A stretch of 64,000 bases of DNA from Verrucomicrobia bacterium LW23 (GTDB taxonomy: Bacteria; Verrucomicrobiota; Verrucomicrobiia; Methylacidiphilales; UBA1321). Of this stretch, positions 63,004 to 64,000 are shown piece after piece. The stretch covers positions 372,001 through 436,000 of the forward strand of contig QAZA01000011.1 of assembly GCA_003054695.1 (NCBI GenBank), in the 5' to 3' direction. The position numbers and the translations under genes are program-made. Under the pieces are notes generated by a model. The model made no database searches. It was given only the letters and a program-made list of their open reading frames with translations, and was not told the DNA's origin. Each line of letters starts with the position of its first letter. The stretch's first letter is position 1.

Positions 63004-64000
63004 CTACATCCTTCCGTGGAACATTATCGCCAGCAGAAGCCTAAAGCCCATGACGCCCGCCAGGCAGAAGCCGATGAGGCCGATGATGGGGATATCCCAC
63101 ACTTTGGGCGGGGTGCCGCTGAGCACGATAATGCTGGATCCAATAATCAGCGAGGCCAGCACCAGGGCGAAGGCGATGCGGTTGGTGATGCGATCCAGCG
63201 TTTGCTCCATCGGGCTAAGTCCCTCGTGCTTAAAGACAAACTGAGTCTCGCCGGTCTTCAGCTGCGACATGATTTTGCGTACCTCGCTGGGCATTTGCCG
63301 GGCCAGATCCACAAAGTCGTAGCCGAACTCCACCATGCCCTGGGCTAACCTGTTGGGGTTGTAGCGGTTAAGGCGCACCTGGGCGATAAACGGGGCGGCC
63401 TGCATAATCAGGTCGTGCTTGGGGCTCAGCTCGCGCACCAGGGCTTCCATCATGCCCATTGCCTTCAGCAGGATAAAGAGATCCGGCGCCATGCGCAGGC
63501 CGTGGTGGCTGGTAATTTGCAGGAGCTGGGTGATGAGCTTGCCAAACTCGATCTCCTCCACCGGCCGGTAAAAGTGGCGGTGGATAAACTCGCCGACGTC
63601 GAACTCCAGCGTCAGCCGGCTTGGCTCGTTTTCGCACTGGCTCAGCTTCAGCAGCGCGCCGCTGACGCCGACCTGGTCGCGCTCCACAATGCCCCAGACG
63701 AGGTCCGCAAAGCTTTGCCGCCCACGCTCGTCCAGGTGGCCCATCATGCCGAAGTCGAAGAAGCCGACGACGCCGTCGGGCAGTACATACACGTTGCCCG
63801 GGTGGGGGTCGGCGTGAAAGAAGCCGTGGACGAAGATCTGCTTCATCAGCACGTCCGTAAGGCGGGTGGCCAGCGCGGGCAGGTCCATGCCGGCGGCGCG
63901 CAGCGCTTCCACGTCGGATATCTTGACGCCGCTGAGGTACTCCATGGTCAGCACGCGTTCGGTGCTGGCCTCGCGGTACACGGTGGGCACGCGGGCGGAG
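63004..64000 (-). CDS. ABC1/UbiB (AarF) family atypical kinase, C-terminal part
   Basis: The frame is open to the right edge, so the N-terminal region with the KxGQ motif is outside. Visible are VLTMEYLSGVKISD, the catalytic HGFFHADPHPGNVYV, the metal-binding FFDFGMMG, and two C-terminal helices (FALVLASLIIGSSIIVL and IIGLIGFCLAGVMGFRLLL). Members support ubiquinone biosynthesis or lipid/quinone handling at the membrane. Stop at 63004. Confidence 0.9.
   Translation of the reverse strand, partial: SARVPTVYREASTERVLTMEYLSGVKISDVEALRAAGMDLPALATRLTDVLMKQIFVHGFFHADPHPGNVYVLPDGVVGFFDFGMMGHLDERGRQSFADLVWGIVERDQVGVSGALLKLSQCENEPSRLTLEFDVGEFIHRHFYRPVEEIEFGKLITQLLQITSHHGLRMAPDLFILLKAMGMMEALVRELSPKHDLIMQAAPFIAQVRLNRYNPNRLAQGMVEFGYDFVDLARQMPSEVRKIMSQLKTGETQFVFKHEGLSPMEQTLDRITNRIAFALVLASLIIGSSIIVLSGTPPKVWDIPIIGLIGFCLAGVMGFRLLLAIMFHGRM

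Noticed and set aside
1-64000. tRNA, rRNA or other known RNA genes
   Set aside because: No GGTTCGAATCC-type T-loop with a cloverleaf context and no rRNA sequence were seen on either strand; short or unusual RNAs could be missed by eye.

Overview
This window looks like a chromosomal segment of a Verrucomicrobiota bacterium. The strongest lineage marker is a complete four-gene 'Verru_Chthon cassette' (proteins A to D, 29.3-35.4 kb), plus the start of a second cassette protein A at the left edge. High GC, weak or absent Shine-Dalgarno sequences, several LacI regulators beside glycosidases, Gfo/Idh/MocA oxidoreductases and a lone Pro/Ala-rich HlyD protein fit that phylum. No rRNA, tRNA or CRISPR was seen, and genus cannot be fixed from this stretch.

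Layout. 1-20 kb is housekeeping plus small secreted unknowns: the 5' part of a cassette A gene, two related proline-rich membrane proteins (one frameshifted), a class V aminotransferase, a DUF4261-like protein, RsgA, a TIGR02206-type membrane protein, a run of four related secreted proteins sharing a CFxPR[HQ]AL...C[FY]xC signature, HisA, Lgt, a laccase-domain (PgeF/YfiH) protein, an NHLM-type HlyD adaptor without partners, and a Gfo/Idh/MocA oxidoreductase. Most larger gaps here hold long palindromic repeats of several families, some nested in each other.

20.4-45.4 kb is a polysaccharide-utilisation island. It holds a beta-propeller glycosidase, a clan GH-A (GH39-like) secreted glycosidase, a GH63/MGH1-like (alpha/alpha)6 glycosidase, a giant secreted GH2-like enzyme and a GH31 enzyme. 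It also has two LacI regulators, the cassette A-D operon, decayed glycosidase fragments (one GH42), an IS3 transposase fragment and an SDR. A 12-bp operator-like word, TTAACATGATCA or its complement, occurs exactly three times and in variant form twice more, upstream of the glycosidase units; this suggests one LacI-type regulon. The giant glycosidase gene runs straight into cassette genes A-B-C-D and a LacI gene with gaps of 6-62 bp, so the pilin-like cassette appears to be expressed with polysaccharide degradation.

45.6-64 kb returns to core functions: membrane proteins, a CmoB-like methyltransferase, a sulfate ABC transporter operon (sbp-cysT-cysW-cysA), an A1-type cytochrome c oxidase operon with the unusual order I-III-IV-small-CPVC protein-II, a YbjN-like protein, a fused homocysteine methyltransferase/MTHFR whose methyltransferase half lacks all three zinc cysteines, an SMR/EamA-like protein, a proline-rich secreted protein and a partial ABC1/UbiB kinase.

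Most notable: the glycosidase/Verru_Chthon operon with its inferred regulon; the four-member cysteine-signature family; the zinc-less HMT-MTHFR; the nested palindromes, including one hairpin that seems to have inserted into another with a 5-bp duplication; and a glycosidase gene flanked by exact 15-bp inverted repeats.
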